NCBI RefSeq assembly: GCF_003585925.1
Contig: NZ_NRJH01000018.1
Location: 35,927 to 99,926 of the forward strand
Direction: 5' to 3'
Length of the DNA stretch: 64,000 nt
From: Psittacicella melopsittaci
GTDB taxonomy: Bacteria > Pseudomonadota > Gammaproteobacteria > Enterobacterales > Psittacicellaceae
This document shows, piece after piece, positions 37,718 to 46,421 of this stretch. The notes beneath the pieces are model-generated. The model was not told the DNA's origin, made no database searches, and saw nothing but the letters and a program-made list of their open reading frames with translations. The first letter of the stretch is position 1; the number at the start of each line of letters is the position of its first letter. Made by a program: the position numbers and the translations under genes.

Positions 37718-37742
37718 AAAGCCCACCTTAAGGTGAGCCTCT
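37718..37742 (-). terminator. terminator of rodZ
   Basis: On the minus strand AGGCTCACCTT pairs with AAGGTGGGCTT (two G-U pairs), followed by TTCTTT. It lies immediately after the rodZ stop. Confidence 0.8.
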
Positions 37743-37745
37743 CTA

Positions 37746-38672
37746 TTAACGTAAAGTAAAACTTTTAATATTAGTATTTGAACTTAAATCTTGGGCTACG
37801 CCATTAATATAAAGATAGCTTACCCCTTTAATATTACCAAAACGAAGAACAGCAATATTATCAGGTATTTGGGTTAGGGTATTTAGAGGAATTCTTAATT
37901 CTCCCCAACCTTGAGCATTAGCATTTACTTTAGTTCCAACCCAACTTGCAGCTTTTAGTTTTACGTAAACACCTTCTAAAGGAATTTGCTCGCCATCTGG
38001 AGCTGTTACACTAGTTGGTTCTGCTGGAGCTACCTCTTCTGGAGGAGTTTGAGGTTCTTCAACTACTGGAGCAGGTTCTGGTACTTCTACTGGCTGAGTT
38101 TCAACTTGAGTTACTGGTTCTTGCACAGGAGTTGGTGCAGTTACAGCTACTTCATTAGTGAATACCGATTTAACAACTATAACGCCAATAGCAATAATAA
38201 TTACTAAAGTAACTAAAAGGAAAAATACTTTTCTAATTCCTGAAGGTCTTCTATTCATATCCGCCGAAATAGTATTTCGGGTAAAGGCAGAAGGCTTAGA
38301 TTTAGGGCTTACTTCTGTGTCTCTTACTAACTTAGAAGCACGGTTTACTTGTTTGGCTGTATCTTCATAAATTTGTTTATCAATTAAAGAATAGTCATCT
38401 ATGCCTAAATGACTAGTGTATTTTTTTAGATACATTCTCAGGTAAACATTATCAAAATCTTCAATGTTTGTGAACTGATTCTGTTCAAAAGCTTTTAAAA
38501 CTCGCGTATTGATACGGATGGCCTTATTAACATCTTCTAAAGACTCGCCTTTTTCATTACGTTTTTGTTTTAAGTAGCTACCAAAATTCTCTGGATTTAG
38601 CTTTTGATCTTCTAACGTTGTGTTCGTGTTTTCTAAATTTGTGTTTAAATCTTTTTTTTCCAAAGTGGTCAT
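37746..38672 (-). CDS. rodZ: cell-shape protein RodZ
   Basis: RodZ links MreB filaments to the membrane for rod-shaped growth. It has an N-terminal helix-turn-helix domain (FGSYLKQKRNEKGESLEDVN; NVYLRMYLKKYTSHLGIDDY), a basic juxtamembrane stretch, a single membrane helix (VFFLLVTLVIIIAIGVIVV, about residues 148-166), a Pro/Glu/Val-rich periplasmic linker and the C-terminal domain (VYVKLKAASWVGTKVNANAQ). The 308 aa compare with 337 in E. coli. It is first in the rodZ-ispG-hisS-yfgM series. Confidence 0.93.
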   Translation of the reverse strand: MTTLEKKDLNTNLENTNTTLEDQKLNPENFGSYLKQKRNEKGESLEDVNKAIRINTRVLKAFEQNQFTNIEDFDNVYLRMYLKKYTSHLGIDDYSLIDKQIYEDTAKQVNRASKLVRDTEVSPKSKPSAFTRNTISADMNRRPSGIRKVFFLLVTLVIIIAIGVIVVKSVFTNEVAVTAPTPVQEPVTQVETQPVEVPEPAPVVEEPQTPPEEVAPAEPTSVTAPDGEQIPLEGVYVKLKAASWVGTKVNANAQGWGELRIPLNTLTQIPDNIAVLRFGNIKGVSYLYINGVAQDLSSNTNIKSFTLR

Positions 38673-38862
38673 GGGTACTTACAAACATTAGGGTTAAGAG
38701 ATATCTTAACAACGCAAAAAAGTAATGTAAAGAAACTGGTAGTTGTCTTTACAAAGGGGAAAAGTTTAAAAACTACTGTCTTTCCCATTATACCAACATT
38801 TAGAGAAAAATGAAAAGAAAATGCACAGAAAATGCACATATAACTAAGCCTTTTTCGCCACT

Positions 38863-40422
38863 TTAGAGCAAAGATAAATTGGTCTTAGCACAGATATCAC
38901 TTAAAAGATAAAAACTGCCCATAAAAACAAGATTAATTTCTTGCCCTCGATGCTGATTCTGAGTAAAAATTTGCTCTAAGCAAGTTTTTAGGTCTGCCTC
39001 TAAACGCACATGAGCAGGTAATTCAGGCAAACGCTCTTGATAATCGGCAAGAGTTACGCCCCGTTGCTCATGGGCAATAGGTAATAAATAAACCTGTTCA
39101 TGCTTAAAGCACTCTAAAGCGGTAACTAAATCCTTATCTTTGCCCATGGCAACAAAGTAATAGGTTTTGCCTTGTTGATTAAATTTTTCCTTTAGTAAGG
39201 ACAGGGATTTTTCTATTGCCTGAGGATTATGAGCTACATCCATTACTATTTGCAAAGAACAACTTGGCATCCTTAGCCCTAAGCCTTGGATAAATTGTTG
39301 CTTTTGTTCTGCTTGTAAAAAAGTTAAACGCCCAGGTAATTTTACGCGAGCTAAAATATGAGCAAGAGTTGAGGCATTTAATTTTGCCAGTTGTTTTACC
39401 CTACTTAAACTTATAGCCGTAAAATAACTCGCTGGGGCTCTCAGATTAAAATCATAGTCAGCTATAGTTTGCGGGATGTAAGGCTTGGCATTTAGCTCCC
39501 TTAAGTATTGATAAGCCGTAAGACTAACTTGTACATTTGAGTGAGGGATTAAGCTTGGCTTTATCTCCTCTGGTAAAGGAAGCAAAGGAAGAAAATGCAA
39601 GTGCTCACGCACTTGTTGGGCAAGTAAATCTTGCGAAGCAACAAAAATAACGCCACTTGGCAAGCGAGCTGTAGCTATTTTATTGGCAGCTACCGAAGTT
39701 AAACTCTTACCTAACCAAGCAGTATGATCTAAGCCTATACTGGTAATTATGGCTAGATGCGCATCTAGGGCATTGGCAGTATCATAAACACCTCCTATGC
39801 CTACCTCTTGAACAAAAACATCGGCGGCAAAATAATAGCTTAATAACTGCGTTAATAAAGTATTTTGCTGGGAAAAATTGTAGTAGGTTGCTTGCTTACC
39901 ACTACGAGCTAAATAAAAGGCAAGAATTATATCTAACACTTGCAATGCCCAGAAATAATGCTCATAAGCTATAGGTTTGCCGTTAAGTAAAGTACGCTCG
40001 TTATATTGGTGTAAATGCGGACTATTTAAGGTCACCACTTGCAAAGAGCTAAGAAGCGAGGTAATTAATAAAGAGGTCGTCCCCTTCCCATTAGTGCCGC
40101 CAACGGTTATAACTAGAGGTAACTTGGGCTGGGCTTGCGGAATAAAGTTAGCCTCGGGCAGAGCTCCCACCTGTTTTAAGGCCTGCTCTAAGCTTTGTGT
40201 ATCTAAGTTCTTCGGTAAAAAGTTGTATTTTGCGGGTAAGTCTTGGCTGACAGCCTCAAGAATTTGCAGAGATTCTGGGGAGGCATGCTCATAAGTTTGC
40301 CATAAATTATAGCTATAGTAATAAACTCGTAAAAGCTGAGCAATAATTGTCAGGTCGGCAATAGTTAAACTACTTTGACTTTGGATAGCTCGATTAATTT
40401 GGTGGGAAATATATTTGTCCAT
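38863..40422 (-). CDS. folC: bifunctional dihydrofolate/folylpolyglutamate synthase, enlarged
   Basis: FolC adds glutamate to dihydropteroate and to reduced folates. The P-loop is VTVGGTNGKGTTSLLITSLL (about residues 106-125). Other Mur-ligase-like marks are SPHLHQYNERTLLNGKPI, VQEVGIGGVYDTANALDAHL, SIGLDHTAWLG, the Lys-containing VAANKIATARLPSG and VMDVAHNPQAIEKSL. It has 519 aa against about 420 in E. coli. The excess is an N-terminal extension of about 55 residues and inserts in the middle. Key motifs are intact, so it is probably active. It is a single gene divergent from the HexR-like regulator. Confidence 0.9.
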   Translation of the reverse strand: MDKYISHQINRAIQSQSSLTIADLTIIAQLLRVYYYSYNLWQTYEHASPESLQILEAVSQDLPAKYNFLPKNLDTQSLEQALKQVGALPEANFIPQAQPKLPLVITVGGTNGKGTTSLLITSLLSSLQVVTLNSPHLHQYNERTLLNGKPIAYEHYFWALQVLDIILAFYLARSGKQATYYNFSQQNTLLTQLLSYYFAADVFVQEVGIGGVYDTANALDAHLAIITSIGLDHTAWLGKSLTSVAANKIATARLPSGVIFVASQDLLAQQVREHLHFLPLLPLPEEIKPSLIPHSNVQVSLTAYQYLRELNAKPYIPQTIADYDFNLRAPASYFTAISLSRVKQLAKLNASTLAHILARVKLPGRLTFLQAEQKQQFIQGLGLRMPSCSLQIVMDVAHNPQAIEKSLSLLKEKFNQQGKTYYFVAMGKDKDLVTALECFKHEQVYLLPIAHEQRGVTLADYQERLPELPAHVRLEADLKTCLEQIFTQNQHRGQEINLVFMGSFYLLSDICAKTNLSLL

Positions 40423-40567
40423 TTACAATAAATCCTTGGGCAAAAAAATATTTTTTTGCAGTATAGACCGCTCTAGTTTTTGCGGTATAATATCATTAGA
40501 TATATTTTTTCTTTAAAAAAACTTTCATTTGCTAGTTTTTTTCTTCACCATCCCGCAATTAGCAACT

Positions 40568-41581
40568 ATGACGATAAAGAAATTAAAAAGAATTAAAAAA
40601 AGTAAAGCTACTCCTGTCGTGGAAGTAGATACTAGTGCTGCCAAACAAAAAAAGCAAGCTTATGGCACGCCTAATGTAAGTGCGATCGAAAAATATTTTA
40701 GTTCGCAACAAGATACCTTTACTAAGTCAATGAAAAAGATTGCTAATGAAATTATTAGTAATCCTGATCTTTTACGCAATAGTATTTTATCTGGTTTTGC
40801 TAAAACTTTAAACCTTGGTGAAGCTTCTATTATGCGTTTTTGTAAACACCTTGGCTTTAAAGGTTATACTGAATTTAAAAAATATTTTATTGAAGAATAC
40901 TTTGACTTACCCGACGAAGTAGAAACAAAAAATAAAATCTACGATATAGATGTAACCGTACAATCTAATCCTGCAGATGTTTTAACACGAACAACTAACC
41001 TTTTAGCTCGTATTACGCTAGAAACTAAGCAAAATCTTTCCGCTAATAGTAGTAATCTTAGCCTAGCTGCCGATAAAATTCATCTCGCTCCGCGACTTTT
41101 TATTTTTGGTACCGAAGCTAACCGTTGGCTAATAGAAGATGTAGCTGCTCGTTTTATGAGTATAGGTATTTTAACCATCACCGCTACTGGCGAAAGTGAT
41201 ATGGTTAATAAAGCTTGTTTACTTTCTAAAGGTGATGTAGCTATAGCTATTCAAAGCTCAGGCTATAATCGTGAAGTTTTAAAAATTGTTTCTTTATTAC
41301 AAAAGCAACGTGTGTTCACTATTGCTATTTGTAATGATGCCCGCTCGGATCTTAGCGTACGCGTTGATGTTTCCTTTATTGCTTCGGGTTCATTTGATAA
41401 AAACTTCCACTTACTGCAAGACAGCATGTATGTGCGCGTGAGTCAGCTCTTAATTGTTGAATGCTTGGTTGCTCTCGTAACTGCTTTAGATGTACAACAG
41501 GTTAAAGAATTACGCACTAATGTTCTCAATGTAATTGAACAAATAGTGCAAGCTAAAGATGATACCCCAACCATAGTGTAA
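40568..41581 (+). CDS. HexR/RpiR-family transcriptional regulator
   Basis: A 337-residue regulator with an N-terminal RpiR-type helix-turn-helix (NAIANEI-type start at KIANEIISNPDLLRNSILSG, recognition region ASIMRFCKHLGFKGYTEFKK) and a C-terminal sugar-phosphate-binding SIS domain (FIFGTEANRWLIEDVAARFM; GDVAIAIQSSGYNREVLKIV). Relatives such as HexR sense KDPG or other sugar phosphates and control central carbon genes. A Lys-rich N-terminal extension of about 35 residues precedes the DNA-binding domain. The ATG at 40568 is preferred over an upstream TTG. The next gene recO follows after 7 nt; a TATAAT lies at 40486-40491. Confidence 0.85.
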   Translation: MTIKKLKRIKKSKATPVVEVDTSAAKQKKQAYGTPNVSAIEKYFSSQQDTFTKSMKKIANEIISNPDLLRNSILSGFAKTLNLGEASIMRFCKHLGFKGYTEFKKYFIEEYFDLPDEVETKNKIYDIDVTVQSNPADVLTRTTNLLARITLETKQNLSANSSNLSLAADKIHLAPRLFIFGTEANRWLIEDVAARFMSIGILTITATGESDMVNKACLLSKGDVAIAIQSSGYNREVLKIVSLLQKQRVFTIAICNDARSDLSVRVDVSFIASGSFDKNFHLLQDSMYVRVSQLLIVECLVALVTALDVQQVKELRTNVLNVIEQIVQAKDDTPTIV

Positions 41582-41588
41582 TAAAAAA

Positions 41589-42719
41589 ATGTGGTATACA
41601 GGTTTTGTACTCTACCGTGAAGACTACGGCAATAATACTGTACGTCTTTTCTTTCTTAGTTTAGAAAAAGGCTTATTACACCTCTATTGTAAAGGAGCCA
41701 ATAGTAAAAGCTCAAAATTAGGGCCAGCTTTACAATATTTTTCTTTACTAAAAATTCAAGTGGCAGGTAAGCTCTTGAATTATATCAATAAAGTTGAAAT
41801 CGAGAGTTTGGCTATTCGCTACCCTCTCGAACAATTTTATTGTGCCTGTTATGTTAATGAGTTAATCTTTAAGCTCTTACCAACTAATGATAACTATGAG
41901 TCTTTTGCTCTCTTTAACTTTTATAAAAATGCCTTATTAGGCTTGTTTTATGCTAATAGCACGCAAGAACAAAGTCTGGTCTTACGCAAATTCGAATTTG
42001 AGTTATTAAATTATTTAGGCATGCTTCCGCTTTTAAATCAGGACTATGCCGGTCTCGAGCTCGAAGACCATCAGAATTATTTTTTAATTCAAGAGCAAGG
42101 TTTTATTAAAAGCCAAGAGATTAATTTACTTAATCAAGAGCTTACAAAACAAGAGCTTAGCCTCAGACAACAATGGGAGCAAGATCCTGACAGTGTAGAC
42201 CCTCTTGCTTTACAGTATCTCGAGTATCAACAGCAACAATTTCAGTACCAGCAAGAACTTACTTTTGCGGGAAAAAATTTAAAGCTTATGCACGAAATCT
42301 TTCTCGAAGAAGCACCTAGCCAAGGGCAAATTAAAATCAATCCTCAAACTCAAGAGCAATTACAACTCAATGCCAGTAATCTTGCTTCTTTACTGCAAGT
42401 TAAAATCTCGCTTGACCAAAAACAGCAAGTGGTTAAACAAACTACTTACAAAGTAAACAATTCATTTGACGAGCAAGATTTACAGCAAGCTCTCGAAGCT
42501 AAAATTAAAGAGTTCAAAAAAGAAAAAGAGCAAGTTGTACCTGAAAGAAAAACAGACTCATTTTCAGGCTTTGAGGCGTTAACTAACGAGCAAAAGAAAA
42601 TCTTTTTGCAACAAAGTGCTAACCTCAGTAAAATCTATTTAAGTGTTCTTTTAGGGACGCGACCTATCTTAGCACGAGAAAAGCTCTTAGAGTATAAACG
42701 CTTAATGCAAAGCTTATAA
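41589..42719 (+). CDS. recO: DNA repair protein RecO, enlarged
   Basis: RecO helps load RecA on single-stranded DNA with RecF and RecR. The N-terminal OB-fold is recognisable (GFVLYREDYGNNTVRLFFLS, LLHLYCKGANSKSSKLGPAL, LQYFSLLKIQVAGK) and so is the helical domain (YPLEQFYCACYVNELIFKLL; RKFEFELLNYLGMLPLLNQD). The 376 aa compare with about 240 in E. coli. The extra part is a Gln/Glu/Leu-rich region in the C-terminal half (about residues 180-330) before a last recognisable helix (LSVLLGTRPILAREKLLEYK). The zinc-site cysteines of some RecO proteins are absent. It is 7 nt after the regulator gene. Confidence 0.82.
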   Translation: MWYTGFVLYREDYGNNTVRLFFLSLEKGLLHLYCKGANSKSSKLGPALQYFSLLKIQVAGKLLNYINKVEIESLAIRYPLEQFYCACYVNELIFKLLPTNDNYESFALFNFYKNALLGLFYANSTQEQSLVLRKFEFELLNYLGMLPLLNQDYAGLELEDHQNYFLIQEQGFIKSQEINLLNQELTKQELSLRQQWEQDPDSVDPLALQYLEYQQQQFQYQQELTFAGKNLKLMHEIFLEEAPSQGQIKINPQTQEQLQLNASNLASLLQVKISLDQKQQVVKQTTYKVNNSFDEQDLQQALEAKIKEFKKEKEQVVPERKTDSFSGFEALTNEQKKIFLQQSANLSKIYLSVLLGTRPILAREKLLEYKRLMQSL

Positions 42720-42741
42720 AGGGAAACTTGAGCTTTTATGA

Positions 42742-42747
42742 TATAAT
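42742..42747 (+). promoter_or_regulatory. putative -10 box of dapD
   Basis: TATAAT (as TATGATATAAT) at 42742-42747, about 72 nt before the dapD ATG. No matching -35 hexamer is clear. Confidence 0.35.
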
Positions 42748-42818
42748 TATCATTTACAGGGCTAGAAATTTTATTTTTAGTTAGATTTATTTTTTTATTT
42801 TAAATTTAAAGGTTAAGT

Positions 42819-43652
42819 ATGTCTTACAATCTTGCTGAATTACAAGCTTTTATTGAAGCTGAATTCGAAAACAGAGCTTCTATTAATCCTCAAACAGCAA
42901 GCGATGATTTAAAAGCAGCTGTTGAATATGTAATTAACCAATTAGATAAAGGTGTTTTACGTGTTGCTGAAAAAATTGATGGCAACTGGGTAACTCACCA
43001 ATGGTTAAAAAAGGCTGTTTTACTTTCTTTCCGTATCAAAGAAAATCAAATTATTGAAGGTGATTCAACAAATTACTACGATAAAGTTGATACAAAATTC
43101 AAATCTTACACGCAAGAAGACTTTGCTCAAGCAGGTGTACGTGTAGTACCTAATGCAGTTGCACGTAAAGGTGCACACGTAGCAAAAAATGTAATCTTAA
43201 TGCCTTCTTACGTAAACATTGGTGCATATGTTGACGAAGGTACCATGGTTGATACATGGGCAACTGTAGGTTCATGTGCACAAATCGGTAAAAACGTACA
43301 CTTATCTGGTGGTGTAGGTATTGGTGGTGTTTTAGAACCATTACAAGCTAACCCAACAATTATCGAAGATAACTGTTTTATCGGTGCTCGTTCTGAAATT
43401 GTTGAAGGGGTAATCGTTGAAGAAGGTTCGGTAATCTCTATGGGTGTATTCATTGGTCAATCAACAAAAATCTATGACCGTGAAACAGGTGAAATCTACT
43501 ATGGTCGTGTACCTGCAGGTTCAGTAGTAGTTTCAGGTAGCCTACCTTCTAAAGATGGTAAATACAGCTTATACTGTGCAGTTATCGTGAAAAAAGTTGA
43601 CGCAAAAACTCGCAGCAAAGTTGGTATTAACGAATTATTACGTTTAGACTAA
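42819..43652 (+). CDS. dapD: 2,3,4,5-tetrahydropyridine-2,6-dicarboxylate N-succinyltransferase
   Basis: DapD transfers succinyl from succinyl-CoA to tetrahydrodipicolinate in lysine and meso-diaminopimelate synthesis. The left-handed beta-helix of hexapeptide repeats is visible in [24 protein letters not shown] sequence ([20 protein letters not shown]), [20 protein letters not shown] and [20 protein letters not shown]. The N-terminal helical domain and [14 protein letters not shown] C-terminus ([13 protein letters not shown]) fit. The 277 aa are close to E. coli (274). It is a stand-alone gene with its own terminator. Confidence 0.96.
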   Translation: MSYNLAELQAFIEAEFENRASINPQTASDDLKAAVEYVINQLDKGVLRVAEKIDGNWVTHQWLKKAVLLSFRIKENQIIEGDSTNYYDKVDTKFKSYTQEDFAQAGVRVVPNAVARKGAHVAKNVILMPSYVNIGAYVDEGTMVDTWATVGSCAQIGKNVHLSGGVGIGGVLEPLQANPTIIEDNCFIGARSEIVEGVIVEEGSVISMGVFIGQSTKIYDRETGEIYYGRVPAGSVVVSGSLPSKDGKYSLYCAVIVKKVDAKTRSKVGINELLRLD

Positions 43653-43660
43653 TAAAAAAT

Positions 43661-43691
43661 AAGCCTAGATCACTAGATCTAGGCTTTTTTT
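43661..43691 (+). terminator. terminator of dapD
   Basis: AAGCCTAGATC (43661-43671) and GATCTAGGCTT (43676-43686) pair around ACTA, followed by a T-run to 43691. Confidence 0.92.
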
Positions 43692-43701
43692 AAAATTTAA
43701 A

Positions 43702-43730
43702 AAAGAACTAGGTCAATTGCCTAGTTCTTT
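43702..43730 (-). terminator. terminator of matP, overlapping its stop codon
   Basis: AAAGAACTAGG (43702-43712) and CCTAGTTCTTT (43720-43730) form a perfect 11-bp stem. The matP stop (TAG, 43721-43723) lies inside it, and on the minus strand a TTTTTAAATTTT tract follows. Confidence 0.85.
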
Positions 43731-44122
43731 TTTTCTTTAAATAGTAATAAAATCGCTTCACTTAAACTAACATTGTGTTCTTTAGCATAAGTGGATAAAG
43801 CTTCCCACGCCTCAAATTCTAAGAAAATACTCTTTTTGGCATAGATAAGATTTTCATTATCGTTATTGCGTTTTCTTCTTGCTCGTACTGCCATGTCTAA
43901 GCTTTTAACTAAAGCTGGGTTAAGATGATTTTCTACCCATGCTTCTATAGCTTCAGGGTTTTCTCGAGCATTAATTAAATCCAAGGAAAAGGTACGTACC
44001 ATTTCAGATTCAATATATTTGGTTATATTGACCCCTTTAAGGTACTTGCTATGGAGATATTCCCACTTCCATTTTGCTTCACGAATTGGGAGTTTTTGGT
44101 GTTTGCGATATTTCTTTGTCAT
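43721..44122 (-). CDS. matP: macrodomain Ter protein MatP
   Basis: MatP binds matS sites and organises the replication-terminus macrodomain. The 133-residue product matches E. coli MatP along most of its length: REAKWKWEYLHSKYLKGVNI against GWKWKYLVKKHREGELIT; AWVENHLNPALVKSLDMAVR against [20 protein letters not shown]; ARRKR is identical. A ribbon-helix-helix domain (KKSIFLEFEAWEALSTYAKE then NVSLSEAILLLF) ends the protein. I chose the ATG at 44122; the frame stays open further upstream but that part lies inside the tmRNA gene. It is slightly shorter than E. coli MatP (150 aa), lacking part of the C-terminal coiled coil. Confidence 0.9.
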   Translation of the reverse strand: MTKKYRKHQKLPIREAKWKWEYLHSKYLKGVNITKYIESEMVRTFSLDLINARENPEAIEAWVENHLNPALVKSLDMAVRARRKRNNDNENLIYAKKSIFLEFEAWEALSTYAKEHNVSLSEAILLLFKEKKN

Positions 44123-44136
44123 AAAGACATAAAAAT

Positions 44137-44523
44137 TGGTGGAGCTGAGGGGATTTGAACCCCTGTCCGAAATCACTCCATTACAGAATACTACATGTTT
44201 AGTTTTATTTAGAATTTCGCTAGTAGTAAAAAATAAAACAAAATCTACATCGCTAGATGGTAAATAATAGTAACAAGCCCCATCAAAACTCAATTACTAT
44301 TCACTAGCTAAGGATAATTATAAAAGTGGGTGTTTCATCGCTAGTGGAAATCCACACCGACCGCTTTAGATCAGGTTATTAAGCTGCTAAAGCTACGCCG
44401 TTGTTTGTTGAACGGCCAAAAAACGCATCTTTTGCATTTATATTTAATTTGAAGTTATTTAAGAGTCTTCCCACTCTACATGATTCTGAAACTTCACAAT
44501 CCCGTCGAATCCAGAACAGCCCC
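44137..44523 (-). ncRNA. ssrA: transfer-messenger RNA (tmRNA)
   Basis: The 5' end (minus strand) reads GGGGCTGTTCTGGATTCGAC and the 3' end reads GGTTCAAATCCCC then CAGCTCCACCA, so the tRNA-like T arm, acceptor stem (GGGGCUG with CAGCUCC, one G-U pair) and encoded CCA are all present; length 387 nt. A tag reading frame runs from GCA at 44435 to TAA TAA at 44381-44376, encoding AKDAFFGRSTNNGVALAA. The ALAA end is the normal protease signal; the 18-residue length is unusual, as typical gammaproteobacterial tags such as ANDEQYALAA have 10. A TATAAT -10 box lies at 44556-44561. tmRNA with SmpB rescues stalled ribosomes. Confidence 0.95.
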
Positions 44524-44587
44524 GAAAACCTGAGATTAAGAAAAATTCATATGCCATTATAGCACAAGTACCATATTTTAAGCAAAT

Positions 44588-45526
44588 TTATCCTTTTTTC
44601 TTTTGTTTAAGTTGAGATAAATTTGGTAACTTTTGTCGAGAAAAGTTAGAGTGCAATTGCTTAATTTGCTCTTGTGCCACATGAGTATAAACTTGGGTCG
44701 CTTGTAAGCTCGAATGCCCTAATAGAGTTTGCACACTACGTATATCAGCTCCATGATTAAGTAAATGAGTAGCAAAAGTATGACGCAAACTATGAGGACC
44801 AAAGCCACTTAAATCAAAGGTAAAACATTTTTGGGCATAAGCACGAATTCTTTGCCAAAAATTCATTCTGGTCATAGGATTGCCTTGGGCATTGGCAAAA
44901 ACATATTCGCTTGCCACTTGTTGTTGGTGGCGATACAAAGTCAAATAGTCATTTAAATACGCAAAAGCTGACTCACTCATAGGAACTATGCGCGTTTTGG
45001 CTCCCTTCCCCTTAACTCTTAAGGCACGATTTTCTTTGTCAATTTGATTAAACGTTAAATTTAAGAGCTCGGAAATACGTAAGCCCGAAGAATAGATTAA
45101 CTCTAACATGGCTCTATCTCTAAGTCCTTTACCTTTAGATAAGTCAGGTTGAGCTAACAGCAGTTGCATTTGCTCTTCGGTTAAATAGAGCATCTTAGGT
45201 TTTATGGCTTTAGGTAAAGCCATGCGTAAAGTAGGATCTTTGCTTATATATCCTTTGAGCAATAAAAACTGAAAAAATCTCCGTAAGGTCACTAGCCAGT
45301 GGCGTAAGGTATTAACCGAAATCCCTTGCTCATAATGTTGAGCTAAATAGGCATTAAGGCTCACTGTCTCGAAGTGCAAAAAGGATTGATTGCCTTGCTC
45401 ACTATTCCACTGAAAAAAACTGGCTAAGTTATAGTAGTAAGAAGTTACGGTATTTTCGCTTTTTTGCTCAACTACGGAAATATAATGAATAAATTCATTA
45501 ATTAGTTGGGCGTTGCTTTTTGTCAT
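44588..45526 (-). CDS. xerC: tyrosine recombinase XerC
   Basis: XerC with XerD resolves chromosome dimers at dif. The N-terminal SAM-like core-binding domain is followed by the catalytic domain, with the family residues visible: Arg in LIYSSGLRISELLNLTFNQI, Lys in RALRVKGKGAKTRIVPMS, His-x-x-Arg in GPHSLRHTFATHLLNHG, His in LLGHSSLQATQ and the nucleophile Tyr in QVYTHVAQEQI. The QVYTHV form favours XerC over XerD. The 312 aa compare with 298 in E. coli. Its start overlaps the end of the upstream phosphatase-like gene by 29 bp, so translation may be coupled. Confidence 0.92.
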   Translation of the reverse strand: MTKSNAQLINEFIHYISVVEQKSENTVTSYYYNLASFFQWNSEQGNQSFLHFETVSLNAYLAQHYEQGISVNTLRHWLVTLRRFFQFLLLKGYISKDPTLRMALPKAIKPKMLYLTEEQMQLLLAQPDLSKGKGLRDRAMLELIYSSGLRISELLNLTFNQIDKENRALRVKGKGAKTRIVPMSESAFAYLNDYLTLYRHQQQVASEYVFANAQGNPMTRMNFWQRIRAYAQKCFTFDLSGFGPHSLRHTFATHLLNHGADIRSVQTLLGHSSLQATQVYTHVAQEQIKQLHSNFSRQKLPNLSQLKQKKKG

Positions 45527-46361
45527 AGAAAAATTGTGCGTAGTTACTAAGTTCCCAAGCTAAAAGCGTAGCAACAGCTATTTTATTTTGTTCACTAAGC
45601 TTATTGCCATAAAAGTCTGGCGTTAAAAGAGTCATCCAGTTACCATAGACAGGATTAGGTAAAATTATATACTTACAGCCTAACTCTTGTTTATGTTCTG
45701 CAACCCACTCCTTGCGTTGGGCATTTGTAGTATACTCTTGCCCTGTATAAAAATCATCAATCATGTCGCCAACATACATTACCACTTTTTCTCTTTGGCA
45801 AACGCGGGCAATTCTTTCTTGTTTAGTTTGGGCATAGTCGTAAGTATATTGTAACAGCACTGTGTGCTTGTTTACCTCAGGAAAACCTAACTTTTGTAAA
45901 ATATCTATAGTTGCTTGTAAATTGCCGCCATAGCGATTGGAAACATAATAGATTTTAAAGCCTTGCTTATGTGCCGTTAAAACAAAATCTAAAGCTCCCG
46001 GCACTAGACCTGGAGTACCATGGGTTTCCCAATAATCCCAATACTCTTGCTTATAGCCTAGGCCATGAACACTTAAGCCTGCCTCAAATAAAGAATTATC
46101 GAGCAGAGTTTCATCTATATCAATTAAAATACTTCCTACTTCAAGTTGCTTTAGCGCACTTTTAGCTTGGTTAAAAATTTGATAGCAAACTGCCTGATAT
46201 TCGGCTGACTGCTGCTGCCAAATTAAAGCACCAACTAGCTGTTGGCCAAAAATTTGTTCAGCAGAGTAAAAATTAACATCTATTTCAATTTGGCTAACCT
46301 CATCTTCACCAAGACAAATAAGTAAAATTAAGGCTGCCGTAAAAGCTTGTTCTCTGGTCAT
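45498..46361 (-). CDS. HAD acid phosphatase, e(P4)-family paralogue without a clear lipobox
   Basis: A 287-residue member of the class C acid phosphatase / lipoprotein e(P4) branch of the HAD superfamily. The catalytic DxD motif is intact (SILIDIDETLLDNSLFEAGL), as are GFKIYYVSNRYGGNLQATID, VVMYVGDMIDDF and YIILPNPVYGNWMTLL. It is clearly paralogous to the next gene upstream. Unlike that gene, its N-terminus (FTAALILLICLGEDEVSQ) lacks a proper lipobox, so it may stay in the cytoplasm or be exported without lipid. I chose the ATG at 46361; an ATG 30 bp upstream lies inside the terminator of hel. It overlaps xerC by 29 bp. Confidence 0.82.
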   Translation of the reverse strand: MTREQAFTAALILLICLGEDEVSQIEIDVNFYSAEQIFGQQLVGALIWQQQSAEYQAVCYQIFNQAKSALKQLEVGSILIDIDETLLDNSLFEAGLSVHGLGYKQEYWDYWETHGTPGLVPGALDFVLTAHKQGFKIYYVSNRYGGNLQATIDILQKLGFPEVNKHTVLLQYTYDYAQTKQERIARVCQREKVVMYVGDMIDDFYTGQEYTTNAQRKEWVAEHKQELGCKYIILPNPVYGNWMTLLTPDFYGNKLSEQNKIAVATLLAWELSNYAQFFYDKKQRPTN

Positions 46362-46380
46362 TTTTATAAGTATAAATAAA

Positions 46381-46407
46381 GCCCCTTGCATTTAAAATGT
46401 AAGGGGC
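46381..46407 (-). terminator. hairpin after hel, overlapping the start region of the next gene
   Basis: GCCCCTTGCATTT (46381-46393) pairs with AAATGTAAGGGGC (46395-46407) with one G-U pair, 15 nt after the hel stop. The following tract is TTTATTT, so termination may be partial and the paralogue could be read through. Confidence 0.6.
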
Positions 46408-46421
46408 ACAAAATTGTCTAA

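Noticed and set aside
44123..44293. N-terminal extension of MatP by 57 residues
   Set aside because: The frame is open, but this stretch is the 3' part of the tmRNA gene. The MatP family similarity starts just after the ATG at 44122.
44588..45526. Integrase of a genomic island at ssrA
   Set aside because: The tyrosine recombinase beside tmRNA has XerC-type motifs and length, no attachment-site repeat of the tmRNA 3' end is visible, and the neighbours are core genes.
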